64,000 nt of DNA from Tumebacillus_A lipolyticus. GTDB taxonomy: Bacteria > Bacillota > Bacilli > Tumebacillales > Tumebacillaceae. Where the stretch lies: the NCBI RefSeq assembly GCF_042682745.1, contig NZ_JBHUIO010000002.1:682001-746000 (forward strand). Reading direction: 5' to 3'. The notes under the pieces were generated by a model. It was not told the DNA's origin and did not search any database. It saw only the letters and a program-made list of their open reading frames with translations. Positions 38,601 to 48,300 of this stretch are shown one piece after another (position 1 is the stretch's first letter; every line of letters starts with the position of its first letter). Position numbers and translations under genes: made by a program.

Positions 38601-41600
38601 GTACACCTTGCTCCGGTTGGTCTTGTCCGGATCGTAGAGCGGACGGTAATCCCAACGCTCAAGCGGAATCTCGGTGATGCAATCCTTGCCCGATTTTAGC
38701 TGCTCCCAAAACTGCTCAAGGTTGCCAGCTTGCGGGTAGCGACCGCTGACGCCGATGATCGCGATGTCCTCCTGGCGAACGCTTGCTTCGCGAGCCGCCG
38801 GAGCGGACGGACGCTGATTGAAACGCTCCCGCTGCCGGCGGGTCACCGCCTGTTCCTTCGCGGACGGCAGACTCGCTTCGCGCACAGCCGGTGTGGTCGC
38901 TTGCGGAAGGGCGCCGACTCCTGTCAGCTCGATCATCCGCTGCTGGTGGTGCGCCAGAAAGTAATCGGTCAACTGCTCGATCGTCTGGTATTCGAAAAAC
39001 AGCGTCTTCGTAAGCTCGCCTACCTGCGCTTCTAGCTCGCGCGTCAAAGAGGTGATCATCAGCGAGTCGAGCCCATACTCATCCAGCCCTTGCCGCGAAT
39101 GGAGTTTGGCGGAGGGGAGCTTGAGCTCTTTGGCGAGAACATCCTTGAGGAACGATTCGGTCTTGGACCGCAGCTCTTCGGTCGGAACTTCTGCCTTCAC
39201 CTCCGTCTGCGCTGGCGGCGCGATCGAAAGACGAGCTTCCTCCAGTCGCAGCGCCCGCTTGATCTGCCTCACATCTCCTTCGAGCACCATCCAGTTGGTG
39301 GAAGAGCTGACCATCCCCGCCATAAACGCGCGCATCCCCGATTCGGTGCGCAGCGGGATCATGCCGTTCGCTCGCGCTAAGAAGGAGACCTGTTCGGCTG
39401 ATACCCGCATGCCGCCCTCCTGCCAGAGCGGCCAGTTGAAGGAAATCGTTCGGCCAGCATGACCTGACGCTTGCCGCCACTCTGCGAATCGATCCAAAAA
39501 TCCGTTCGCATAGGCGTAGTCGCTCTGTCCCGCGTTCCCGACGACAGCAGCCGCAGAGGAAAAGAGCACGAACACGTCCAGATCGTCCGCCTGCAGCGCT
39601 TCCTGCAGGTACAGAGTGCCGAACAGCTTGGCGGCCAATATTTCTTCCACTTCCTGCTTGCGCTTGTTGCGAACGAGCGCATCGCGGAGCAAGCCGGCCG
39701 CGTGCAAGACGCCATCGATGCGTCCAAAGCGCCGTTTGGCCTCCTGTACCAACCGCTGAACATCTTCGCGCCGCGAAACGTCCGCTTGTAAGTACAGCAC
39801 GTCAGCACCGCATGATTGCAGCTGACGAATGCGCTCCGCCTGCTCCGCATTGAGCGCTGATCGTCCCGTGAGGACGAGCTTGATGCGAGCCTGCTCGACC
39901 AGGTGTTGTGCGAAGAGCAACCCGAGGCCACCCGCTCCGCCGGTGATCAGGTACACGCCGCCCTCCTTGAGCCAGTCCGCCTGAGCGGGCACCGCGTCCG
40001 CTTCGCAAAGCTGCAAGCGTTTCACCACGCGAACGCCCTGATCAAACCGTAACTCGGCAGTCTGCTCATCGCGATCAGCCCACGCCCAGAGCGCGATGTC
40101 TGCCAAGCGCTCCGCCCTTTTTTCCTCCGCCGCAAGCTCCAGCGTCTTGATCAGCAGATTGGGCTGTTCCTGCTGCAGCGTCTTGAGGAAGCTGGCGACT
40201 GCCGCCTCATGCGGCAGACCGAGCGAGCAGGCGTAGAGGAATCGAACTTCGGTTGTTAAAAGGTGATCGATCAGCGCTTGTGACAGGAACAGGCAGGAAT
40301 AGATGCCATAATCCAACTTGTCGTGAAGTTCAGCAGGCTCTGCGCTCACAAGCATGCCCGGTGACCAGTTGTGCAAAATTCGATCCGGCAGCAGATCGAA
40401 TCGCTTCAGGTGTTCGAACAGCTGATGATAATCTTCCGCCGCCTGTGGGCAGATCTCGTAGGTGTGCCGATCGACCACCTGAAAGGAGTTGCCCGGTCGA
40501 ACCAACACGACAGGAACGCCCGACAGATCGGGTCGCTTCAACAGCTCGTCTCGCAGCTCTATCCCCCTGTCGAACAGGAGCAGCGGACCGCTCGTCGTCT
40601 GAGGCAATGCGGGCAGCTCTGCTGCAAGCGCTTCCCATGCTGTATGCAAGTAGATCGATTGGTGCGAATCCGCTTGCGATCGGTGGAACGCCTTCAGCGA
40701 AAAGTCGCGGACGTTCACCGCCACCGCTCCCGTTTCATCGCACAGGCTGATCGCAAACTTTTTCAGCTGGCCTGTCGCCTCGATCTGACGAACATGCGCA
40801 TACATCACAGGCGAGAGCGGACGCAGAAACACAAGCTCTTCCAGCGCGACGGGGAGATAAAACAGCCCCGACTGCGCCTCGCTTTTGTCCATCAGCGCGA
40901 CGACCGTCTGAAATGCTCCGTCGAGCAGAGCGGGGTGTAAACGACATTCATCCATACCGGCCGCTGCTGTCGGCAGTTCAAGGCGTGCCAACACTTCTGT
41001 CCCGTTGCGGAAGATCTCCTGAACCGCCTGCAGACTTGCGCCATATTGAAAGCCGAGCGAAGCGAACTCCTGATAGAAGGATTTCCCGCTCTGCACTTCC
41101 GGGCAGCGAGAGCGAATCTCTGCGATCTGCAGCGGCGCGATCTGTTGCAGCGATGCGCGATCCGCCCAGACCAACGCGCCGCGGGCGTGCAGATCATCCC
41201 CTTCGTCAGCGGTCGATCTGATCTCATACTCGACCTCATCCCCTTGTGGGTAGAGGCTGACCTGCAAGTTTTTCGTCGCTTCGGTCAGACGAACAGGCGC
41301 TGCCCAGACGATCTTGTTCAGCTTGCAAACACCTTGGCGATTCGGTTGCGCGAGTTCGCCTGCCGCACGTGCCATCTCCAGATAGGCAGCTCCTGGCATC
41401 ACCATCTGGCCATCGACCACATGGTCGCGCACATACGCATCGTCTTGGCTGAGCTCCTTTTGAAAACTCTGCTCGTCCAACGTGGACACGTTCGCATCGA
41501 TCATCGGATGCAACGCGTTCAGACGCCGACTCCCCGCGCCGCTCGCCGCCTGTTCCTCTGCGATCGGAATCCAATACCGCTCTTTGCTGAACGGATAGGT

Positions 41601-44600
41601 CGGCAGCACGACGCGGCGCACAGCAGGGCGCCCCTCCAGGGCTGACCCATCCAGATTCCCTCCGTTCGCCCACCAGCGCGCCAACTCGGCCCAATCCTTT
41701 TGCTGCCAAAGGGTGGCAACATCCAGCTCGGTCGTGCGGGCTCCCTCGCGAACGTTTCCGCGATAGAGAGGACATTCGGCCGTCTCTCCCGTCCGGTACG
41801 CACGAAGCGCGTCCAACAGTTGCTCTTTGCTCGTGACGACAGCAGCAAAGCGCTCTTCCATCGCCTCGCGCGCAACTTGCAGCGTATAGGCGACATCTGC
41901 CAGTTCGATCTGTGGGTCGCGAGCGATGTGCAACGCCAGCTTCCAAGCGTACTCTTTCAGCCGTTGCTCATCTTTGGCAGATAGCAGGATCAGATGCGAC
42001 TCCTGCTCACGAAACGGCCGATCCTCGACCGCAGCTGGCATGTACTCTTCTACGATCAGGTGTGCATTCGCCCCGCCCGCGCCGAATGACGAGATTCCGG
42101 CACGCCGAGGAAGCTCCTGCTCCACACCGTTGCTCACAACAGTCTGCCGCACCCAATCGCTCGATGTTCGCTGGACGAAAAAGGGGGACTTTTCAAACTC
42201 CACATTCGGATTGAGCCGCTCCGCATGCAGCGAAGGGGCCAATCGTCCGTGCTTCATCTGCAAAATCACTTTCGTCAGACCGGCGATGCCTGCTGCCGAC
42301 TCCAGATGGCCGATGTTCGACTTGGCCGAGCCGACCGCGCAAAATTGCAGATCGTCCGTATGTTCTCGAAACGCCTTGGTCAGCCCGTTCACCTCGATCG
42401 GATCGCCGAGCGAGGTGCCCGTCCCATGCGCTTCCAGGTAGGTGATCGTCCGCGCGTCAACGTTTGCCTGCCGCAGCGATTCGGTGATCAGGTCAGCCTG
42501 CGCTTTGGGTGAAGGAACGGTGTAGCCGTTCGTGTTCCCGCCATGGTTGAGCGCGCTGCCTTTGATCACGCCATAGATGTTGTCGCCGTCTGCCACCGCT
42601 TGGCGCAGCGGTTTGAGCAGCACAGCCCCCACCCCTTCGCCCGGCACAAAGCCGTCACCGTCAGCGCCAAAGCTGTGGCACTTTCCGGTGGGCGAGAGCA
42701 TGCGCATGTGGCAGAGCGCCACATAGCGAGACGGGTGCAGATAGAGGTTCACACCGCCGGCGATCGCCGTCTGACACTCTCCTCTTCGCAAGCTCTCACA
42801 GGCGAGATGAATCGCCGTCAGCGAGGAGGAGCAAGCAGTGTCGATCGGCATGCTCGGCCCGTGCAGATTGAAAGCGTAGGAGACGCGATTGGCGATCGAC
42901 CACGGGAAGGAGTTCGGAAATACGACATTTCCTTTCCGCCACTCCTCCGGCCCGAACAGCAGGTAGGTGTTGGTCGTCACGCCGACGAAAACGCCCACGT
43001 TCGCACGACCATCCTGCTGCAGTCGCTTTCGCGTGTAGCCAGCATCTTCCATCGCCGACCAAGCGACCTCTAAGAAGAGGCGTTCCTGCGGGTCCATCGT
43101 CTCCGCTTCCTTGGGCGAGATGTTGAAGAACAGCGGGTCGAATTTGTCCGCATCTTCCAGAAAGCCGCCCCACTTGCTGTACATCTTGCCGAACTTCGAC
43201 TGCTCCGGGTCGGGATCATAATAGCGCGACACATCCCAACGGCTCGCCGGCACTTCTGTGATGCAATCTTTCCCCTGCTGCAAATTTTGCCAAAACTCGT
43301 GCAGGTCGCTCGCCATCGGATAGCGTCCGCTGATCCCGATGATCGCGATCTCTTCCTGTTCGATCTTGCCCGCGCCGAAGGAAGCAAACGGCTCCAGCTG
43401 CTCTTCCAGCGGTCGCAGTTCGCCCCATTCAACGTCTGACCAGAGCGACCGTTCCACTTTTGCTTCAGACGCTTGTTTGCGGCCGAGCCCCAACCCTTTG
43501 ATCAGCTCCTGCTCATGCTGCTTCAGCATGGTCTCGGTCAGCTCGTTCAAAGTCTGCGACTCGAACAACAGCGTTTTGGAGAGCGGGCCGAAGCGCGCTT
43601 CCGCCTTCACGTTGAACTGATGGATCATGATCGAGTTGATCCCGTAGTCCTGGAAAGAGGCGTCCTGATCGAGCTTGTCCGGCTGTATTTTTAAGATCTC
43701 TGCAAACAGCTCGCGCAGGAACTGCTCGGTTCGCTCTTTCACCAGCTCGCTGTCCACTCGACTTGGCGCTTCCGCCTTCGACGCGACTGACGGCCGATCG
43801 GCGGGCAGAAGCCACCGCTCAATCTTGTCGCTCTGCCCGTAGCTGACGATCAGGTGAGGACTTGCTGTCTGCAGGGCGGATTCCCAAGCTTGCAACCCAG
43901 CAGCGGTGGGCAATGGATGCAACCCGGTCCGCTCCTCGCGCAGAGCTCGTTCCTCTTCGTCGATCTGCATGCCACCCGCTTCCCAGAGCGGCCAACCGAT
44001 CGCGACCGTCTTGCCAGCGCGCGGCTGTCCTTGACGCCAGGCTGCAAATCGATCGAGAAAGCTGTTCGCGTAGGCGTAATCGCACTGTCCGACATTCCCC
44101 GTAGTGCCGGCGATCGAAGAGAACAGGGCAAAAAAGTCGAGCTGCTCGTCAGCGGTGGCTAGGTCGAGCTGGATCGCGCCATGCACTTTCGGCAAGAGCA
44201 CCGCTTTCAGATCCGCCTCTGTCTTCTGCAAGAAAAAGCGATCCTTGAGGACGCCTGCGCTGTGAATCACGCCATGCAGTGCGGCAAACCGCTCGTGCGC
44301 GGCTGCGACCAGCGCCTCCACATCCTCTTTTTTGGCCACATCTGCTGGCAGATAGATCGCCTCAGCACCGGCAGCTTCCAGCGCCTGCAGCGCGTTTTGA
44401 CGCTCCTCATCCAGCGGGGAACGGCCTGTCAGCACCAGCTTCGCTTGGTAGCGCTCCGCCAGATAGTTGGCGAAGAGCAGACCGAGACCGCCGAGACCGC
44501 CAGTGATCAGGTATACGCCCTGTTTCCGCAACGGAAGTTCGGTATGCACCGGCGCGACGTCGCTCAGGATTTGCAGCCGTCGCACATACTGCTGACCTGC

Positions 44601-45287
44601 CACTTCGCACACTTCGAATTCCTCGTCCCGCCATGTGGTCAGCTCGCGCATCACCGAGTCTGCCTCAGCAGCAACAGCCTCGCCGCGAAGTTCGAGCGTT
44701 TTCAGCTGCAAAAAGCCAGTTTCCTGCGCAATCGTCTTGGAAAAGGCGCTGATCGCCGCTTCCACCGGCTGCTCGTCCGCTGCTGCGCTCTGGTACACAT
44801 GCAAGATGCGGATCGACTCGCGCGCTTTCAGCCTGCAGAGCGCTTGGCAAAGGTGGAACAGCGCATAAATGCTGCGCGTCAGCTTCTCCTCAACCACATC
44901 GTTCGTCAGGGAACGGCCAGGCCGGGACCAGCGAAACACGATGCGGTTTGGCTGAACGCCTGCCGCCTGCAGCTCGGCGAACAGCTTTTGATAGTCATCA
45001 GCCCGCTCGGGGCGCAGCTCATATACACCGCCGCTTCGCTTGCGAAACCGGCTGCCAGGCTTGATCAGAAGGACTTCCTCCTGCTGCTGCAAACGATCGC
45101 GCAGCGTTTCCTCCACGTCGAAGAGGAGCAGGGGGCCGGAAGTGACGACGCTCGTCTCACGATCGTCTGCGTCTCGCTTCTCCCATACCGTTTTGGCATA
45201 CACATGTCTGATGTCGACAGGTTGGGGGTCCAAGATCTGCTGGTTTCCAACCCCCTCCAGAATGTTTGTCCTGCTCAGGTCTTTCAT
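35646..45287 (-). CDS. Trans-AT PKS subunit: KR-ACP-KS-DH-KR-ACP-KS-DH
   Basis: This protein has 3213 aa. Order: an atypical short N-terminus (NILEGVGNQQILDPQ) without the usual paired docking helices; KR (G257, Tyr404); ACP Ser552 in GINSI, where Asn replaces the usual Asp; KS about 648-1075 with Cys819 (DTACSSSL); DH (His1289, Asp1456); KR (G1777, Tyr1924); ACP Ser2075; KS about 2172-2598 (Cys2342, DTMCSSSL); serine-less carrier-like insert (Arg2698); LPLYPF; DH (His2929, Asp3095); docking helix (LALLKKLEAGELNADEVELL). It is the only subunit here whose start is separated from the previous stop by as much as 49 bases. GGGGGGAG precedes the ATG at 45287, and an in-frame TGA upstream rules out a long extension. 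The first KR-ACP serves the KS and degenerate DH at the end of the previous protein. Confidence 0.95.
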   Translation of the reverse strand: MKDLSRTNILEGVGNQQILDPQPVDIRHVYAKTVWEKRDADDRETSVVTSGPLLLFDVEETLRDRLQQQEEVLLIKPGSRFRKRSGGVYELRPERADDYQKLFAELQAAGVQPNRIVFRWSRPGRSLTNDVVEEKLTRSIYALFHLCQALCRLKARESIRILHVYQSAAADEQPVEAAISAFSKTIAQETGFLQLKTLELRGEAVAAEADSVMRELTTWRDEEFEVCEVAGQQYVRRLQILSDVAPVHTELPLRKQGVYLITGGLGGLGLLFANYLAERYQAKLVLTGRSPLDEERQNALQALEAAGAEAIYLPADVAKKEDVEALVAAAHERFAALHGVIHSAGVLKDRFFLQKTEADLKAVLLPKVHGAIQLDLATADEQLDFFALFSSIAGTTGNVGQCDYAYANSFLDRFAAWRQGQPRAGKTVAIGWPLWEAGGMQIDEEERALREERTGLHPLPTAAGLQAWESALQTASPHLIVSYGQSDKIERWLLPADRPSVASKAEAPSRVDSELVKERTEQFLRELFAEILKIQPDKLDQDASFQDYGINSIMIHQFNVKAEARFGPLSKTLLFESQTLNELTETMLKQHEQELIKGLGLGRKQASEAKVERSLWSDVEWGELRPLEEQLEPFASFGAGKIEQEEIAIIGISGRYPMASDLHEFWQNLQQGKDCITEVPASRWDVSRYYDPDPEQSKFGKMYSKWGGFLEDADKFDPLFFNISPKEAETMDPQERLFLEVAWSAMEDAGYTRKRLQQDGRANVGVFVGVTTNTYLLFGPEEWRKGNVVFPNSFPWSIANRVSYAFNLHGPSMPIDTACSSSLTAIHLACESLRRGECQTAIAGGVNLYLHPSRYVALCHMRMLSPTGKCHSFGADGDGFVPGEGVGAVLLKPLRQAVADGDNIYGVIKGSALNHGGNTNGYTVPSPKAQADLITESLRQANVDARTITYLEAHGTGTSLGDPIEVNGLTKAFREHTDDLQFCAVGSAKSNIGHLESAAGIAGLTKVILQMKHGRLAPSLHAERLNPNVEFEKSPFFVQRTSSDWVRQTVVSNGVEQELPRRAGISSFGAGGANAHLIVEEYMPAAVEDRPFREQESHLILLSAKDEQRLKEYAWKLALHIARDPQIELADVAYTLQVAREAMEERFAAVVTSKEQLLDALRAYRTGETAECPLYRGNVREGARTTELDVATLWQQKDWAELARWWANGGNLDGSALEGRPAVRRVVLPTYPFSKERYWIPIAEEQAASGAGSRRLNALHPMIDANVSTLDEQSFQKELSQDDAYVRDHVVDGQMVMPGAAYLEMARAAGELAQPNRQGVCKLNKIVWAAPVRLTEATKNLQVSLYPQGDEVEYEIRSTADEGDDLHARGALVWADRASLQQIAPLQIAEIRSRCPEVQSGKSFYQEFASLGFQYGASLQAVQEIFRNGTEVLARLELPTAAAGMDECRLHPALLDGAFQTVVALMDKSEAQSGLFYLPVALEELVFLRPLSPVMYAHVRQIEATGQLKKFAISLCDETGAVAVNVRDFSLKAFHRSQADSHQSIYLHTAWEALAAELPALPQTTSGPLLLFDRGIELRDELLKRPDLSGVPVVLVRPGNSFQVVDRHTYEICPQAAEDYHQLFEHLKRFDLLPDRILHNWSPGMLVSAEPAELHDKLDYGIYSCLFLSQALIDHLLTTEVRFLYACSLGLPHEAAVASFLKTLQQEQPNLLIKTLELAAEEKRAERLADIALWAWADRDEQTAELRFDQGVRVVKRLQLCEADAVPAQADWLKEGGVYLITGGAGGLGLLFAQHLVEQARIKLVLTGRSALNAEQAERIRQLQSCGADVLYLQADVSRREDVQRLVQEAKRRFGRIDGVLHAAGLLRDALVRNKRKQEVEEILAAKLFGTLYLQEALQADDLDVFVLFSSAAAVVGNAGQSDYAYANGFLDRFAEWRQASGHAGRTISFNWPLWQEGGMRVSAEQVSFLARANGMIPLRTESGMRAFMAGMVSSSTNWMVLEGDVRQIKRALRLEEARLSIAPPAQTEVKAEVPTEELRSKTESFLKDVLAKELKLPSAKLHSRQGLDEYGLDSLMITSLTRELEAQVGELTKTLFFEYQTIEQLTDYFLAHHQQRMIELTGVGALPQATTPAVREASLPSAKEQAVTRRQRERFNQRPSAPAAREASVRQEDIAIIGVSGRYPQAGNLEQFWEQLKSGKDCITEIPLERWDYRPLYDPDKTNRSKVYSKWGGFLDDVDKFDPLHFNISPKEAEVMDPQERLFLETAWHVVEDAGYTRERMAPFKVGVFVGVMYGHYQLYGAEETLKGNLLALNSSYASIANRVSYAFDLHGPSLAIDTMCSSSLTSIHLACESLYRGESEMAIAGGVNLTVHSNKYTLLSQGRFAASDGRCRSFGEGGDGYVPGEGVGAVLLKPLSKAIADGDQIYAVIKATAINHGGKTNGYTVPNPKAQGDLISEALEKAQIDPRTISYLEAHGTGTSLGDPIEINGLIRAYSKHTQDKGYCAIGSVKSNIGHLESAAGIAGLTKVLLQLKHRLLVPSLHSETLNPNISFEQSPFSVQRELSEWRQPTVLIEGRAVRIPRRAGISAFGAGGSNAHLILEEFAQPAADERSQDAGEQQLIVLSARNAERLAASAEQLLSFLTREDETIETVVTPAPASERSPVREEVVALVAATLNVPADSLEQEEEWSEYGVDRMVLTELAEQIGRSIGVELSAAWYQEHRSLRALADYLAAQTRAEAEPIRKQVRLNASDALSLRDLAHTLQVGREAMEERLAFLARDFTELKNSLQAFLQAGNSPEFYRGHVRMKEQQVGVLVDGREGEEFLKVIMQERKLSKLAHLWTSGVEIDWSLLPPAGSIAPKRISLPLYPFAKERYWVPGAKPAAAAVFTSQSAAALHPLLGTNVSTLRAQKFVTKLTGDEFFVRDHQVEGERLLPGVAVLEAARAAGEIAGEAAVCRLLDTVWIRPIRFVEQEQEMYIHLYANGDQIDFEVSTIAQGRDHTLHARGQLELQELNSLQAESIDVQTIADRCRKRVSSSDCYREFADLGFQYGSSFQPLQSVALGTAEALANWKLPSELEHDFQSFHLHPSVMDGALQAVMALMIGMRGDEQAIYLPYSLGEVSIFSEHAKDGYAHVVMTEDDPQSGLKRFDVLLTDAAGRVAVQLKRFTVRKAQAAAVGELEDQELLALLKKLEAGELNADEVELLTEGSI
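37077..37292 (-). other. Serine-less carrier-like domain inside the second KS adapter
   Basis: Residues about 2666-2737 of the 3213-aa subunit have carrier-protein helices and the active-site region EYGVDRMVL, with Arg2698 in place of serine. The insert follows SARNAERLAASAEQLLSFL and precedes LRDLAHTLQVGREAMEERLA, that is, it lies within the KS adapter. No phosphopantetheine attachment is possible at this position. Confidence 0.75.
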
Positions 45288-45336
45288 CGAACTCCCCCCG
45301 CCAATCTCTTGACATCTATTTCAATCGCAACTCTCC
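45288..45336 (-). other. 49-base gap, the longest inside the operon
   Basis: Every other junction overlaps, or in one case has 24 bases between genes. This gap holds a strong GGGGGGAG ribosome site just before the ATG at 45287. I see no convincing minus-strand promoter and no terminator hairpin in it. The proteins on both sides also lack normal docking ends, which suggests a rearrangement scar. Confidence 0.6.
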
Positions 45337-48300
45337 TCAGCTGAGGACAGCTCTTTGTTTACATCCTTGCATGCTCGCCACCGTGTGGCCCGCTTCATCG
45401 AGCAGTTGGAGGTGAGCAGATGCGCCTGTGCCGATCACGCGCACATAACAGGAAGCTCCTGCCGCACCCAGCAGATCGAACCGCTCGACTTCCTGCGGCA
45501 ACAGAATGTTCCCCAAAGCAGTCTCCTGCTCAGGCAGCCCCCAGGCTGCTTGGAGCGCGCCGTCGGCCAGCAGCGCATGAAGTCCGTAGGCAGCAGCATC
45601 AGCTCGATGTGCGCTCGGTATCTCCAAACGCGCTACCGAATATCCATCACCTGCAAACCATTCTTGAATCGTGTGAAACTGTGCTGGCACGCGCTGCTCG
45701 TCACCAAACCAACGGCGGTACCACTCCGCTCCGGAGAGGCGCACCGTAGCTCGCCGGATCAGATCCTGCACATCCACTCGCGCCATCTCGCCGGGTGTCT
45801 CCCCCGCTGCTGTCAACAGGATCGTTCCTTGACAGTGGATGGTGCGCGGCTCCCCTTCCGACTCTGTGCTGACCTCAAACCTCATCATCGTATCTGCCGG
45901 ATAGAGCTGAATCTGAAGCTCGCAGGGGAGCTTGAGCGGCGACATCGGTCGCGACCAGACGACCTGTTCCAACCTGTGCACGGCGCGTTCGCCCGCCAGC
46001 TCTCCAGCCGCCCGCGCGACCTCCAGGAACATCGCACCTGGAAGCATCGGCGCAAAGAGGAGATGCTTGGCCAGATAGTATTCGTCGCCAACGAGGCGGG
46101 TGCTGTACTTCAGAGCGCGCACCGTCGAGGTGTTCCGCTCGATCAGCGGATGCAGTCGCTGAACCGCCCCGCCGCGAAGGGTGAGATCGCCAGAAGCCGC
46201 ACTTTGCACAGCCCAATAGCGCTCTTTGGCGAACGGATAGGTGGGCAGCGTCATCCGAGGTGCTTTCGCTCCTTCGTGGAGCAGCTCCCAATCGATGCTG
46301 ATGCCGCTCACCCAAAATTGAGCGATCTTTCCCATCTGGCGATCCTGCATGATCATCCGTAAAAACTCTCGACCGGCACGCCCTTCGATCATGCGCTCAA
46401 ACTTCTCTTTGTTTGAGCGCACATTGCCTTGATAAACTCGCTCTAACTCTCGTTCCCCTTGCAGGAATCGCCCCATCAGGTCGATCAGCTCGGGGATTTC
46501 CGAGACGACGAACGCCACTCGCTCGCTCATCTCCTCACGCCCTGTTTGCAGCGTGTAGGCGAGTGCGCTGATCGCTCGCTGCTCCTCCCTCTGCTGCTCA
46601 AGGTGAGAGATCATTTTCCGCACATACTCGTTCAGCCGCTCGGCGTTCTTCGCCGAGAGGATGATCACCTGCTCGCTCCGTGACGCCCGTTCGTTCACAG
46701 GCGCCTGCACAAACTCTTCGAGCAGGATGTGCGCGTTCGCTCCGCCCGCGCCAAAAGAGCTGACTCCAGCTCGACGCGGGTGCGACACCTCCACGCCGTC
46801 CTGCACGAGCACCGGCGCTTTCCACTCCTGCAACTCCCGCTGAACATAAAAGGGCGAATTGACAAATGAGATATGCGGGTTTAGCTGCTCGCTGTGCAGC
46901 GACGGCACCAGTTGGCGATGTTTCATCTGCAGGATCACTTTGGCGATGCCCGCAACGCCCGCTGCCGACTCCAGATGTCCGATGTTCGATTTGGCAGATC
47001 CGATGGCGCAAAACTGCCGATCCGGCGTATGCTCCGCAAATGCTTTCATCAGACCGGTGATCTCGATCGGATCGCCGAGCGAAGTGCCTGTGCCATGCGC
47101 TTCGATGTAGCTGATCGTCCGCGGGTCGAGGTTGGCTCTTTTGATCGCTTTTGCAATGACGCCCGTCTGTGCAACTGGGTTGGGCACCGTGTACCCGTTC
47201 GTCTTCCCACCGTGGTTGACCGCAGTTCCCTTGATCACCGCATGGATGTGATCGCCATCTGCTAACGCTTTTTTCAGCGGTTTCAACAGGACTGCGCCGA
47301 CGCCCTCACCTGGCACATATCCATCGCCACCCTCGCCGAAGCTGCGGCATCGCCCGTCGCTCGACATAAATTGGCTTGAGCTGAGCAGGATGTATTTGTT
47401 CGGATGAATCGTCACGTTCACCCCGCCTGCCACCGCCATCTCGCTCTCGCCGCGATGCAGGCTCTCACAAGCCAGATGGATCGCGGTCAGCGAAGAGGAG
47501 CACATCGTGTCAAGCGCGATGCTCGGCCCGTGCCAATTGAAGAAATAGGAGACGCGGTTGGCGATCGAGGCGAAGGACGAACTGAGCGCTGTCACGTTGC
47601 CCCTTTGCGACTCCTCCGCACCGAACAGCTGGTAGTGACCGTACATGACGCCCACATAAACGCCAATGTCCGCATGGGACAATCGCTCTTTCGTATATCC
47701 GGCGTTCTCAAGCGTCTCCCAGACCGTCTCTAAAAACAGCCGCTCCTGCGGATCGAGCAACTCCGCTTCGCTCGGCGCGATGTTGAAAAACAGCGGGTCG
47801 AACTTGTCCACATCGTCGAGGAAGCCGCCCCACTTGCTGTTCGTCTTCCCCGCCTGCTCCTTGTCGGGATCGTAAAAGTCACGGTAGTCCCAGCGATCTT
47901 CCGGAACTTCGGTGACACAATCTCTTCCCGACTTCAGATTGTCCCAAAACTCCTCGATGCTGTTCGCCTTCGGGAAGCGTCCGCTGATCCCGATGATCGC
48001 AATCTCGTCCGGCTGCGTAGCTGCAGACGGCGAGCTTACAGCCGGAGCGGTGAGGAAACGCGATCTCGCCACCTCGTCGCGTCGCACAGGTGCTGGGATT
48101 TCCGGCACAGCGGGCAGCGAGCGCTCGACAGCAGGTGCTACCGTCGGCAGATCGAGGATTTCGACCAGTCGTGCGGCGTGTTGATCGAGAAAATAGTCGG
48201 TCAACGCGTCTGCTGTCTGATATTCGAAAAACAGCGTTTTGGACAGCTCGCCGAACTGAAGTTCCAGCGCCTGTGTGAGCTCTACGATCATCACCGAGTC

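Noticed and set aside
45300..45336. Promoter in the 49-base gap
   Set aside because: A TTGACA-like string there is on the plus strand, which has no gene to serve; the minus strand shows no paired -35/-10 boxes at usual spacing.
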